DNA from: a virus
Reading direction: 5' to 3' (one strand)
Length of the DNA stretch: 24,202 nucleotides
IMG/VR virus record: IMGVR_UViG_3300021137_000098
Coordinates: 1-24,202 of that record
In this document: piece by piece, positions 13,228-21,565 of the stretch
Position numbering within the stretch: position 1 is the stretch's first letter
Layout of the letters: every line of letters begins with the position of its first letter
Notes under the pieces: generated by a model
What the model saw: the letters and a program-made list of their open reading frames with translations, nothing else
Database searches by the model: none
What the model was told of the DNA's origin: nothing
Program-made: the position numbers and the translations under genes

Positions 13228-15008
13228 TATATATCTCCCATATTATCATTTGATTCTATTGTTGTGAAACCACCGTCCTTAATTACCTTTAGAACATTCG
13301 AAACACGACCAACTAACTCATCTCTATGTGAAATTAAGTAAATATTCCTATTATTTTCTCTACACATCTTTTTCAATATAGCAACAGATGCTTCGACACC
13401 ACTTGAATCTAGCCCTTGATCGATGAGCTCGTCCACAAATAGTATATTAATCTTATTATTCATATTCTCAAATACGTCTCTAAAACTCCAACTTAGAGAT
13501 AATATTAATCGTGTGCGCTCGCCACGAGAAAGGTTATCAAAGTCAAATTCCTTACCATACATAGAAATCTCTACCTCTAGATCGGATTTGAATTTTACTA
13601 AGTGTGGCAAACCTATGTCTGTTAAATAATGCGCTAAACGATGATTTAAGAATGCTAAATTTTGATCAATAATCTTCTTACGAATAAATGAGTCTTTGTT
13701 TGTTAATAGCTTTAATAGAAAATCTTGATGATCTCGTAAATTGACAAGATTATTCAATACCGTAAAATCAATTGCTTGTAATCCGTCCCGTTTTAGAACT
13801 ACGATCTGATCTACATATGGATTAATTGTATCTAAATCCGATGCTAAACTATTACCTAAGGTATCTAGTGTTGTCTTATGATTCCATGCTTCATCAATTG
13901 TATCGTAGAAGGGCTCGGGCAACTTAGGGATCATAGATGCAACTGTTGTTGCAAGTGTTTTTACTTCGTCCCGTTTTACTGCTTTTTCGGCTAATCTTGT
14001 CTTGGCGTCGCTATGTTGGGCTACATATTCGCTATGCACCGCAGCATGTGTATCTTTGTCCATTTCCTGGCTACATGTAGGGCAGATCTTCTCGACAGAA
14101 CTTGCTAAAACTTTATCTAAACGAACAATCGTCCTAGATGAATCAGTAACATCCTTTTCGAGCCCGCTTAATTCTTTAGCAAGAGATCTATACTCAGCAG
14201 TTAAATCTTCAACTTCTTTCTTAGACTTGTGTAAAGCAATTTCATCATCGATATTAACATTAAGTAGTTCTAAGATAGATGCTTGAAGTTTATCTATCCT
14301 TAGCGACTTCGCGCTATCCCACGCCTTGGACTTTGCCTCAAGCCCTGTAATATTCTGTTCAATCCTTTTATTAGCCTCCGTTGCCGCCGTAATTCTAAAT
14401 TCCTCTTCTTTGATTTCATCTTTTGTTATCCTTGCTTCTTCTTTAAGCTTGTCTGCTTTTTCAGAGAGTTTGGTAATGCCTAAGAGCTGCTCAATTATAA
14501 TTCTTTGATCATTTGTTTTTAACGCAAGGAAAGGTTCTACGTATGTGTTAAGGGCTACCAAGTGACTAAAAAGGTCATGCGAAATGCCAAGTATTAATTC
14601 TATTTCTTTTTGTGTATTAGAATTTTCACCTTGTGCCTCATCTGTCTTTTCACCATCATCTTGTTCTGTGCCATCTTTAATAAACTTAAATATATTAGGC
14701 TTTCTACCACGTATAATTTTATATTTTTGCCCATGCACTTCAAAATCGACTGTAACAACCATATTCTTTTGGTTTGTGGCATTAATTAGATTATCTTTTC
14801 TGATCTTTGTTAATGCCGCACCAAACAATCCATAAGATAATGCATTTACAATTGCCGATTTACCAACTCCGTTACGATTATCGTTGCCGCCTAGATCTAA
14901 ATTTTCACCCAGAACCAAAACTAAATCAGTGCCGTGAAAATTAATACTCTGAACAACATTACCGATACTTAAGAAATTCTTAATTGTTATTGAATTGATT
15001 ACTATCAT
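13227..15008 (-). CDS. 46: gp46-like recombination nuclease ATPase subunit (Rad50/SbcC family)
   Basis: 593 residues, close to T4 gp46 (560). Motifs in order: Walker A with NGVGKSA near residue 50; long coiled coil arms; a zinc-hook CPTC near residues 307-310; the ABC signature LSRGERTRL near 490; Walker B ILFVDELID near 520; and SHRDE near 560, the switch histidine. Together with gp47 it forms the Mre11-Rad50-like complex that resects DNA ends. In T4 this drives recombination-dependent replication and host DNA degradation. The ATG overlaps the gp47 stop (ATGA) with no clear Shine-Dalgarno, giving coupled and balanced synthesis of the two subunits. Confidence 0.95.
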   Translation of the reverse strand: MIVINSITIKNFLSIGNVVQSINFHGTDLVLVLGENLDLGGNDNRNGVGKSAIVNALSYGLFGAALTKIRKDNLINATNQKNMVVTVDFEVHGQKYKIIRGRKPNIFKFIKDGTEQDDGEKTDEAQGENSNTQKEIELILGISHDLFSHLVALNTYVEPFLALKTNDQRIIIEQLLGITKLSEKADKLKEEARITKDEIKEEEFRITAATEANKRIEQNITGLEAKSKAWDSAKSLRIDKLQASILELLNVNIDDEIALHKSKKEVEDLTAEYRSLAKELSGLEKDVTDSSRTIVRLDKVLASSVEKICPTCSQEMDKDTHAAVHSEYVAQHSDAKTRLAEKAVKRDEVKTLATTVASMIPKLPEPFYDTIDEAWNHKTTLDTLGNSLASDLDTINPYVDQIVVLKRDGLQAIDFTVLNNLVNLRDHQDFLLKLLTNKDSFIRKKIIDQNLAFLNHRLAHYLTDIGLPHLVKFKSDLEVEISMYGKEFDFDNLSRGERTRLILSLSWSFRDVFENMNNKINILFVDELIDQGLDSSGVEASVAILKKMCRENNRNIYLISHRDELVGRVSNVLKVIKDGGFTTIESNDNMGDI

Positions 15009-16024
15009 AGATTATTATATATTTCGATGAATTTATTAATTTCAAACTTTGAATCATTATCTAACGTGTTTAGACATTCGATAACAATTTGATCCACTGT
15101 TTTTAGTGTAATATCACCCGTAAATTCCTTAGTTAAATCATCATTGGGGTTTCGAATAAGCTTAAACTCTCTTACGCTATACTGAGACATAAATGTTTCA
15201 CGTAAAAAAGCTGCTTCTTCGTACGTTATGTCGATGTCTAAAGTAACTTGAAGATATGTTTTAGGTTTAAGATAGATATCTGGATTAGCTAGTAATGCCG
15301 CTAAGTTGATACTTATAAAGCGCGGTCCACCTGTATAATCTAAGAACTCTGGTTCCTTATCCCATTCTAAATACATGGCACCACGTTCAAAGTCCCAAAC
15401 GTCGCTGTAATTATGTCCGAAAGGATTACCAATATAAGTAACCTTGCCTTTTGTTTGTCGTAGGTGAAAGTGTCCAGAGAACACGTAATCCTGATGTTTG
15501 AAATGTTCTGCATTGATGCCACCGTGATCGGGCATCTCGACTTGAGCATTCATTTTAAATCCCGGAAGTTCTAAATGGCCGAAAAGATATTTTGATTTGA
15601 TGTTAACAATATCTTCCCACTCATCATTAACTAACCAAGGCACAAAAGCAACATCATCGACAACAAGAGGTTCATCTACGAGCACAATATTAGGATATAG
15701 TGCAGCAAACTTCATTGATGTTACAGAACGGTTATCACGAAAGTATAAATCGTGATTTCCGACCATAAAATATGTCTTCTTAAACGAACTATTCAACATA
15801 CCTAGCAATTTAATGCTATATTCGAGTGTCTGAGCATTGATTGTATTCCTATGGTGCATAAAGTCGCCCATAAAAATACAGGTATCGACATCTCGACTTT
15901 TCGCTTCAGCTATCAACCAATGGGTATAGTCTATGCAATCGTCGAGATGTGTTACTGAATTATGCTTTAGACCGAGATGGATGTCACTGAAAACTATCGC
16001 TCTTTTAAAAAGTTGATTTGTCAT
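15005..16024 (-). CDS. 47: gp47-like recombination nuclease subunit (Mre11/SbcD family)
   Basis: I start it at the ATG at 16024 (339 residues, the same length as T4 gp47 as I remember it) because GGGAG lies just upstream; a GTG three codons earlier is possible but lacks a better site. Metallophosphoesterase motifs are complete: FSDIHLG (Asp14, His16), MGDFMHHR (Asp54), GNHD (Asn90, His91), a FGHLE near 150 and SGHFHLR further on. It is the Mn-dependent nuclease partner of gp46. The stop of the GIY-YIG gene overlaps its start as ATGA, so the homing endonuclease sits between gp55 and gp47 without separating gp47 from its ribosome-binding site. Confidence 0.95.
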   Translation of the reverse strand: MTNQLFKRAIVFSDIHLGLKHNSVTHLDDCIDYTHWLIAEAKSRDVDTCIFMGDFMHHRNTINAQTLEYSIKLLGMLNSSFKKTYFMVGNHDLYFRDNRSVTSMKFAALYPNIVLVDEPLVVDDVAFVPWLVNDEWEDIVNIKSKYLFGHLELPGFKMNAQVEMPDHGGINAEHFKHQDYVFSGHFHLRQTKGKVTYIGNPFGHNYSDVWDFERGAMYLEWDKEPEFLDYTGGPRFISINLAALLANPDIYLKPKTYLQVTLDIDITYEEAAFLRETFMSQYSVREFKLIRNPNDDLTKEFTGDITLKTVDQIVIECLNTLDNDSKFEINKFIEIYNNL

Positions 16025-16773
16025 ATCTCCCACCCCCTAAATCCGCGATGAGTTTTATTTTCTTTTGTTTTTAATAATATACGATCTATTATGCACCCAT
16101 ATTCTCTACTGAATGCTGATTTACTATCGTATATTTTAATTGTCCCATCGACAAATTCTATCTTTACTTTTTTAGATACTTTTGCTGCACCTAATAATCC
16201 GCCTAGTTTTGCCTGTTCATCTCGAATTTCTTTATTTTTATTTCGTGATATAATCATTTGTTCTCTTTTCTTTTCCACTAACTCGGGATGAGATTTATAA
16301 AATTCGATAAGTGTCTCTGATCTTTTTTTATATACTTCTTCAGTATGTAAATGCTTCGTTAATTCGCGTCGTTCGTCATTAGTTTTATTCTTCCATTTTA
16401 TATTATAATTATAGTCGGTCATTGTAAAACTATATAATTGCTTTAACTGGTTAATCTCATCTTCTGTAAATTGCGATAAATCTTGTCCTATACCGTCACC
16501 GCCACGGGTAGAATTATAGCCCTTCTTGTATGAATTATACTCATCTATCCAGTAAATCTCTTTAAATGCTAAATCGATAATTCTGTCAGAATGATCAATG
16601 ATCTCGTATCGGAATTTATCTGGACCTTTTCTTAGAGCCATATAGAATTTTGTATCTTTAGTGAGACAATCCCGTTTATGTGTTTTCCATCTATGTTCGA
16701 GATGTTCGAGATGTGTATCGAATCCGATATAGCAGAGATTATTTTCGACATTTGTTATTTTATAGATAAACAT
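16021..16773 (-). CDS. Free-standing GIY-YIG homing endonuclease
   Basis: 250 residues from the ATG at 16773 (a TTG at 16785 is in frame, but the ATG has GGA at proper spacing). The N-terminal GIY-YIG domain reads FIYKITN...CYIG, with Tyr4, Tyr15, Arg28, Glu72 and Asn87 (GYNSTRGGDG) in the order and spacing of I-TevI's Tyr6, Tyr17, Arg27, Glu75 and Asn90. A basic helical middle follows, then a C-terminal DGTIKIYDSKSAFSREYG motif resembling the NUMOD/IENR1 DNA-binding modules of homing endonucleases. There is no intron around it: gp55 and gp47 are both intact, so it is an intergenic, Seg-type selfish gene. A late promoter and a hairpin stand directly before it. Confidence 0.88.
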   Translation of the reverse strand: MFIYKITNVENNLCYIGFDTHLEHLEHRWKTHKRDCLTKDTKFYMALRKGPDKFRYEIIDHSDRIIDLAFKEIYWIDEYNSYKKGYNSTRGGDGIGQDLSQFTEDEINQLKQLYSFTMTDYNYNIKWKNKTNDERRELTKHLHTEEVYKKRSETLIEFYKSHPELVEKKREQMIISRNKNKEIRDEQAKLGGLLGAAKVSKKVKIEFVDGTIKIYDSKSAFSREYGCIIDRILLKTKENKTHRGFRGWEI

Positions 16774-16778
16774 ATTAC

Positions 16779-16815
16779 GATCCAAAGTGTATAATGTTAT
16801 TTATCACTTTGGATC
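16779..16815 (-). promoter_or_regulatory. Late promoter inside an RBS-hiding hairpin before the homing endonuclease
   Basis: GATCCAAAGTG and CACTTTGGATC are perfect 11-bp complements (16805-16815 and 16779-16789) separated by 15 bases. On the minus strand the late promoter GATAAATA (16805-16798) starts at the end of the first arm and fills the loop; the second arm contains GGA, the ribosome-binding site for the ATG at 16773. A read-through transcript from gp55 would fold and hide the site. A late transcript starting in the loop (about 16792) lacks the first arm and leaves it free. Confidence 0.7.
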
Positions 16816-16818
16816 ACA

Positions 16819-17721
16819 TTATTCGTTGTCATCTCTGGCCGCTTCCTGTGCTTCTTCTCTTAGTTGCCTAATATCTGCTTCGATATTTAACTGACGTGTA
16901 AAGCTAGGACTTGCTCCACTATCGATTAATAAATCATCGCGCAGATCTTGATTTTTCTTTTCTAAGTTAAGAACTCTCGTAAAGCTATTCTGTAAAGATT
17001 GTGTATAATATGAGAATGGATTATCACTCTTGGATTCGTCAAACTGTAAACCCATTTGCGCTAATTGAAGTAGAGCCTGCCCCTTCATTTCATCAATGTA
17101 TGTATAACCGCGCCAGTTGCCACGTTGACCGTATTTGTTTACCATAAGGATAAACATCTTAGCAAGCTTATTAGTAATAGAACCGCGCTCTAGATTAAAC
17201 TTTCCACCTTTGGAATGTGATCGGCCAACTTCTTTTGTAGTACCATTTTCAATAATATAATGTTTGAATGGGAAGAAATTTAATTTAACATGGCTATCTG
17301 CTGTGCTCTTTGGATTCTTCTTTCTACCGGGTGCAAGTGGAATATGTTCAAATGTTAAAACACGATATACTAAATCATCAACATTAATTGTATCAGGTTT
17401 AATCTTATATTCGGACATCTTTGGTCTCTCTGTCCTAGATGTGTTGTTAGCTACCGCTACAGCAAATGCAGCCGATCCAATTCTAGCTGCTCTGGCAGCT
17501 TTTGCTTTTTCCTGAACTTCGGGAAGAAATGCTTCTTGAGCATTATCTATGATAACATCATAGTCAGCATACTTCTGATCAGTATATTCACAGAAAGAAT
17601 TCTTACTCTGGTGAATTTCCTTCAACATATCTTTGTTATTTAAGTAGTTAACTTTCTTAACCGGGAATATTGAAATAACCTCCGGTGTTTCCTCTTCTTC
17701 AAAATCTATAGAACCGATCAT
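16819..17721 (-). CDS. 55: gp55-like late-transcription sigma factor
   Basis: I start it at the ATG at 17721 (300 residues) because AAAGGAG stands just before it; an upstream ATG at 17757 has no such site and lies within the promoter's transcribed start. The C-terminal part has NWRGYTYIDEMKGQALLQL, LQFDESKSDNPFSYYTQSL and NSFTRVLNLEKKNQDLRDD, matching the region-2-like core of T4 gp55 (FSGYT...EM...FDETKYKNPHAY...ERK). NYLNNKDMLKEI near residue 25 matches T4's NYVNNKELLQAI. Between these two anchors lie about 120 residues absent from the 185-residue T4 protein. It directs host RNA polymerase to late promoters, probably the GATAAATA sites seen here. It is first in the early operon under a strong sigma70 promoter. 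Confidence 0.9.
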   Translation of the reverse strand: MIGSIDFEEEETPEVISIFPVKKVNYLNNKDMLKEIHQSKNSFCEYTDQKYADYDVIIDNAQEAFLPEVQEKAKAARAARIGSAAFAVAVANNTSRTERPKMSEYKIKPDTINVDDLVYRVLTFEHIPLAPGRKKNPKSTADSHVKLNFFPFKHYIIENGTTKEVGRSHSKGGKFNLERGSITNKLAKMFILMVNKYGQRGNWRGYTYIDEMKGQALLQLAQMGLQFDESKSDNPFSYYTQSLQNSFTRVLNLEKKNQDLRDDLLIDSGASPSFTRQLNIEADIRQLREEAQEAARDDNE

Positions 17722-17747
17722 ATTTTCTCCTTTAGAGCGTTCTGTAC

Positions 17748-17776
17748 AGTATAACAAAAGAAGTTCGTAGAGTCAA
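17748..17776 (-). promoter_or_regulatory. Strong sigma70-type early promoter
   Basis: Minus strand: TTGACT (17776-17771), exactly 17 bases, TATACT (17753-17748). Five of six bases match each consensus hexamer. Transcription would begin near 17740 and read gp55, the homing endonuclease, gp47, gp46 and the small genes after them. Confidence 0.85.
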
Positions 17777-17810
17777 GGGTTCCGTGATTAACACACCTGT
17801 TTATAACCAA

Positions 17811-17818
17811 GATAAATA
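17811..17818 (+). promoter_or_regulatory. Probable late promoter GATAAATA for the baseplate operon
   Basis: GATAAATAAG lies 21 bases before the ATG at 17840 and 34 bases from the divergent early promoter, so early and late arms separate here. Confidence 0.65.
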
Positions 17819-17839
17819 AGCAGATAAGGGAATATATAA

Positions 17840-18514
17840 ATGTCAAATCAAGATCAACGAGCACGATTACAACCGAAATCATTAGATAATGAAGAGGTTC
17901 TCGGCCCACGAGATCCTACAAATATTTTATTCCCTCTATGGTCAACACGTGGTGTCCTTTTTCCTTATACGCCGTCTGTTGCTACAGGCAACGTTGTAGA
18001 GTACGATCCTTCAAGCTTTATTCATTCAAACTATGGATATAATGCTTATGTTAGGTCATATCCGAAACCTATTAGTATTTCTGCGGAATTTACAGCGCAG
18101 TCAAATGATGAAGCTATATATTTATTGGCGGTGATAAGTTTCTTCCGGTCCGTTACGAAATCTTATTTCGGTGTTAACCCGTATGAGAAGGCAGGAACAC
18201 CTCCCCCGACCCTTATATTTAACTATTTAGGTGATTATCAATTTAATAATGTCCCTGTTATTGTTAAGAATTTCGAATACACATACGAGGCAGATATTGA
18301 TTATATTCCAATTAGTACAGCAAATAATCAAATATTCTCTAGCAATATTGGCGTAAATCTTCCGATTGGTAATAACGGTGGTTTCACTTGGGTACCAACA
18401 CACTTAAAGGTGCAATTAGATTTGGATACTCAGTATATTCCTATTAAGATGAGAAATGAATTTAATCTAGATAAATTCCGCCAAGGTAAATTACTTAATA
18501 AGGGATACATTTAA
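17840..18514 (+). CDS. Baseplate tail-tube cap/initiator-like protein (gp48/gp54 type)
   Basis: 224 residues. SYPKPISISAEFTAQSNDEAIYLLAVISFFRS at about residues 73-105, GTPPPTLIFNYLGDYQFNNVPVIV, and an end with FNLDKFRQGKLLNKGYI are the phrases I associate with the T4-like baseplate-tube junction proteins on which the tail tube polymerises. T4 gp48 and gp54 are longer (about 320-364 residues), so this may be a shortened version. AAGGGA precedes the ATG and a late promoter lies upstream. It overlaps the gp53-like gene by one base (TAATG). The family assignment is from pattern memory; the virion baseplate role is supported by all downstream neighbours. Confidence 0.6.
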   Translation: MSNQDQRARLQPKSLDNEEVLGPRDPTNILFPLWSTRGVLFPYTPSVATGNVVEYDPSSFIHSNYGYNAYVRSYPKPISISAEFTAQSNDEAIYLLAVISFFRSVTKSYFGVNPYEKAGTPPPTLIFNYLGDYQFNNVPVIVKNFEYTYEADIDYIPISTANNQIFSSNIGVNLPIGNNGGFTWVPTHLKVQLDLDTQYIPIKMRNEFNLDKFRQGKLLNKGYI

Positions 18515-18801
18515 TGGCAACCAATTCTAAAGACACGAGTCAGTATCTATTGACCCCAGTTAAAAATTGGTATCTAGATCTATGGGTGCCAAGAACTATT
18601 GCCGCAAACGACTATGATAAGATTTTAGTCATACCGCCGGCATTTGATCAACGCCCTGACTTATTAAGCCAACAAGAATATGGCACTCCAAAGTTATGGT
18701 GGGTATTCTCTCTTAGAAATCCAGATCTTATAATTGATCCTATAAATGACTTTGTTTCCGGATTAGAAATTTATATTCCTAAAAACATTTTGAAGAATTA
18801 A
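18514..18801 (+). CDS. 53: gp53-like baseplate wedge protein
   Basis: 95 residues. The core DQRPDLLSQQEYGTPKLWWVFSLRNPD and DFVSGLEIYIPK are characteristic of the gp53 / LysM-like baseplate wedge family: RPDLLA-x-xxYG-xxxLWWVF followed by a G-x-x-I-Y-I-P ending. T4 gp53 is about twice as long, and short versions are common in other myoviruses. In T4 gp53 closes the wedge around the hub during baseplate assembly. It is translationally coupled to the gene before it and is followed after one base by the hub gene. Confidence 0.85.
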   Translation: MATNSKDTSQYLLTPVKNWYLDLWVPRTIAANDYDKILVIPPAFDQRPDLLSQQEYGTPKLWWVFSLRNPDLIIDPINDFVSGLEIYIPKNILKN

Positions 18802-18802
18802 T

Positions 18803-21550
18803 ATGCCAGTAGATTCACCGAAAAGTTTCATGGCGCCGCCTGTCACCACACATACCTATACACTTAATGGCAGAACTGTTGACAAGGCAACATATGATAA
18901 AGAATCTGCAGCATTTGATACTGCACACGGATTTACAACTAGCACACCTCAAGTCGGCCCAGCGCCAGTAACAAATGCATCATATGCTCCTGCACAGGCA
19001 CCTCAAATTGTAAACGCTCCGGCAAGCACATTTAATCCGGCAAAAGATTCTCAATCGGCATATGCAAATATGGCATCGCCGATTAATAATATTAGTATGG
19101 CATTTACGCCCAACATATTAGATTACTATGATGTTTATACATATCATTGGAAATTATTTATGGTGCCTATGTCTGCTTCTGCATCCGGGACAGTTCTTAA
19201 TACTGCTATTCAGTCGATTATTGCTGAAAGCGGTGTGTCTGATTTAACAATAGATAAGGTAGAAGTCTCGTGTATCGCCACCCCATCGGTAGAAAGTGGT
19301 TGCGGCACAATGACAAATGTTAAATTTGAAATTGTAGAACCATCGGGTGCAGGTTTATTAGACAAAATATTCTACGAAACAATTTCGCTAGGTTTAGGTA
19401 ATTGGATGACTAGTCCATTTTATCTACAATTAGAATTTAGAGGTCGCGATCCAGAAACAGAAGCATCTGTTATCAATGGAGTAGATGGCGGAATCGGGCA
19501 GATGAGGTGGGTGTGGCCTGTTACTATATCTAAGTCAAAAATTAATGTGACACACGTTGGCACGAGATACGAATTTGAAGCAGTTTTGTATGATGAAAAA
19601 GCTCAAGCAAATGCATACTCTTCGTTATTACATAGCGTTACACTAAAGAATCTAGCAAAATTTAAAGATGCGATGGCGGACCTAGAAAAGAAATTAAACG
19701 AAGATGCGTATGAACAATTAATTGACAATTATAGCATACCTGATACATTTAAAATTATTGTAGATCCGATATTAGCTAAGATAGATCTAGTTAATCCAGA
19801 TTATAAGAAGAATACTCAACGAGCATCCGATTGGGTCGATCTTTCAAAGAAGTCCGCAACATTTACACAAGGTACGAGTGTTGATAAGATTGTTGATTCA
19901 TTATTGGGCAGTACATCGTTGGGCCAGGAATTGGTACAAGATTCTAAGACGCCTTCCGCAAAACCTAATACACCTCAAGAAAGCAAAGATCAGATGAAAA
20001 AGCTCTGGAGAGTTGTAACAGAGACTAAGCCTATTGCGTATGATGCCCAGCGACAGAATAATGCTAATGCAATAACCATTTATGTAGTTCAATATGATCT
20101 AGGTAATCTACAAGCAGATGCAGCACAGACAGGGCAGACACCCGATACAATACCTGCTATGAAAAAAAGATTAGATGAATATCTTAAGAAAAAAATCTTA
20201 AGAAAGAAGTATAATTACATATTTACGGGATTAAACGATCAAATTATAAAATTAGATCTAGATATGAATTATGCATTCGCAACTGCAACAGCGCGTTTCG
20301 GCGGCATATATGTTGATAGTGCCGCTGGCAGCACAAAGGGTATTACTCAAGAAGAGAATCAAGATAATGAAAAGAAAGCTGGTGAAATTATCAGAAATAC
20401 TTTAAAATTCATTAATGATTCACCTCCCGGAACTAATGTCGATGCCAAGATTGCACAAGCAAAAAAGTCGATAGCTGCTACGAAAGTAAGTCCTGAGGTT
20501 GCGGCGAAATATGCTGCCATATTAGACCACAGTCGACCTGGCCAGAAACAAGCATACGGAAAAGAACTTGCAGCAGGTGGTGGCCTAAATCAGAAAGGTA
20601 CAGTAGGAACTGCAGGTCAGACAGATCCATTGACAGGTAAACCGTATAAGCCTTTAACAATGAGCTCGCTGGCATCTTCTACCCAAAGTAATCAAGGAAA
20701 GCTAAATTTTGTTTCTGATGTAGATATAAGTTCGCCAGCCGCTCAGAGTGCTCGATCAACAGCTGAAGCTTCCGGAAGAGGAAAATTAAGACCTATTCCC
20801 ACTCAGGTAGCACCACAAGAAGGCAACTTTAAAGGTATTGATCCTGCTGCTGATTCGGGTCGTGCCAAAACTTCTAGTATGTTTGCTGCGGCACTATATT
20901 CCGGACAAGGTGCCGATTTACAAAGTATTAAAATGACAATTAAGGGAGATCCTTTTTGGCTATTCCCTAGAAGTCTTAGCAGGGATGCTACCTCTTTAGT
21001 TTATAAATCCAATATGGCTGACGCTGATGCAATTGCAGAAATAAAGAATGTGCCGCCAGGAGATGATGCTACAGTAAATATACTTGGGACAGATAATTTT
21101 ATTGTTATTCGTTTTAGAACACCGAGAATATTTAATGACACCACCGGGTCAATAGACCCATTTACTGAGTCAGAAGCATTTAGTGGCATATATAAAATGA
21201 CGCGAGTAATAAGCAAATTTGAGAATGGCAAATTTAGTCAGGAATTAGAAGCTATCTTAGATCCATTGATCGATTTCGGTTCTTTACCTGAGTTTTTACG
21301 TCTGTTATCAACGTTAGAAGCAACAAATAAAGATTTACAATCTACCAGTATTCCTGCGCCACCGGCAATCCCAGTAACTGCTACAAAAACAGAAAAATTA
21401 GCAGGTACTGCAAGTAATCCACCGGGTGTAGATACAACTAAACACGTGAGTCCTACAACAAAAACATCTACATCAAATATTCCATCTAATAGTGGATTAA
21501 CAGCAACACAGAGAATAGGTCAGCAATTGCCCCAAAAGTCTTCACCATAA
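18803..21550 (+). CDS. Large baseplate hub protein, gp27-like in position and ends
   Basis: 915 residues. Residues 1-95 are a Pro/Ala/Thr-rich linker-like region. Residues about 100-310 hold a beta-rich domain (VDKVEVSC... TMTNVKFEIVEP... MTSPFYLQLEFRGRDP... KSKINVTHVGTRYEF). A charged helical segment and a second folded region follow (about 400-510), then a low-complexity Ala/Gln/Lys linker at 550-690. The C-terminal domain has IKMTIKGDPFWLFPRS, then SGIYKMTRVISKFENGKFSQELEAI, the closing pattern of hub proteins of the gp27/gpD type that carry the spike. Residues after 850 are again a Thr/Pro/Ser tail. It directly precedes the gp5-like spike, as gp27 partners gp5 in T4. It is more than twice the length of T4 gp27 (391). 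Confidence 0.7.
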   Translation: MPVDSPKSFMAPPVTTHTYTLNGRTVDKATYDKESAAFDTAHGFTTSTPQVGPAPVTNASYAPAQAPQIVNAPASTFNPAKDSQSAYANMASPINNISMAFTPNILDYYDVYTYHWKLFMVPMSASASGTVLNTAIQSIIAESGVSDLTIDKVEVSCIATPSVESGCGTMTNVKFEIVEPSGAGLLDKIFYETISLGLGNWMTSPFYLQLEFRGRDPETEASVINGVDGGIGQMRWVWPVTISKSKINVTHVGTRYEFEAVLYDEKAQANAYSSLLHSVTLKNLAKFKDAMADLEKKLNEDAYEQLIDNYSIPDTFKIIVDPILAKIDLVNPDYKKNTQRASDWVDLSKKSATFTQGTSVDKIVDSLLGSTSLGQELVQDSKTPSAKPNTPQESKDQMKKLWRVVTETKPIAYDAQRQNNANAITIYVVQYDLGNLQADAAQTGQTPDTIPAMKKRLDEYLKKKILRKKYNYIFTGLNDQIIKLDLDMNYAFATATARFGGIYVDSAAGSTKGITQEENQDNEKKAGEIIRNTLKFINDSPPGTNVDAKIAQAKKSIAATKVSPEVAAKYAAILDHSRPGQKQAYGKELAAGGGLNQKGTVGTAGQTDPLTGKPYKPLTMSSLASSTQSNQGKLNFVSDVDISSPAAQSARSTAEASGRGKLRPIPTQVAPQEGNFKGIDPAADSGRAKTSSMFAAALYSGQGADLQSIKMTIKGDPFWLFPRSLSRDATSLVYKSNMADADAIAEIKNVPPGDDATVNILGTDNFIVIRFRTPRIFNDTTGSIDPFTESEAFSGIYKMTRVISKFENGKFSQELEAILDPLIDFGSLPEFLRLLSTLEATNKDLQSTSIPAPPAIPVTATKTEKLAGTASNPPGVDTTKHVSPTTKTSTSNIPSNSGLTATQRIGQQLPQKSSP

Positions 21551-21565
21551 TTTTAACAGGTACAT

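Noticed and set aside
16021-16773. Group I intron carrying the GIY-YIG gene
   Set aside because: The flanking gp55 and gp47 genes are both complete, the endonuclease stop overlaps the gp47 start, and there is no room for intron core sequence.
17722-17757. Upstream ATG at 17757 as the gp55 start
   Set aside because: It lies just downstream of the -35 and across the -10 element of the early promoter, so it would not be on the transcript. The ATG at 17721 has a strong AAAGGAG.
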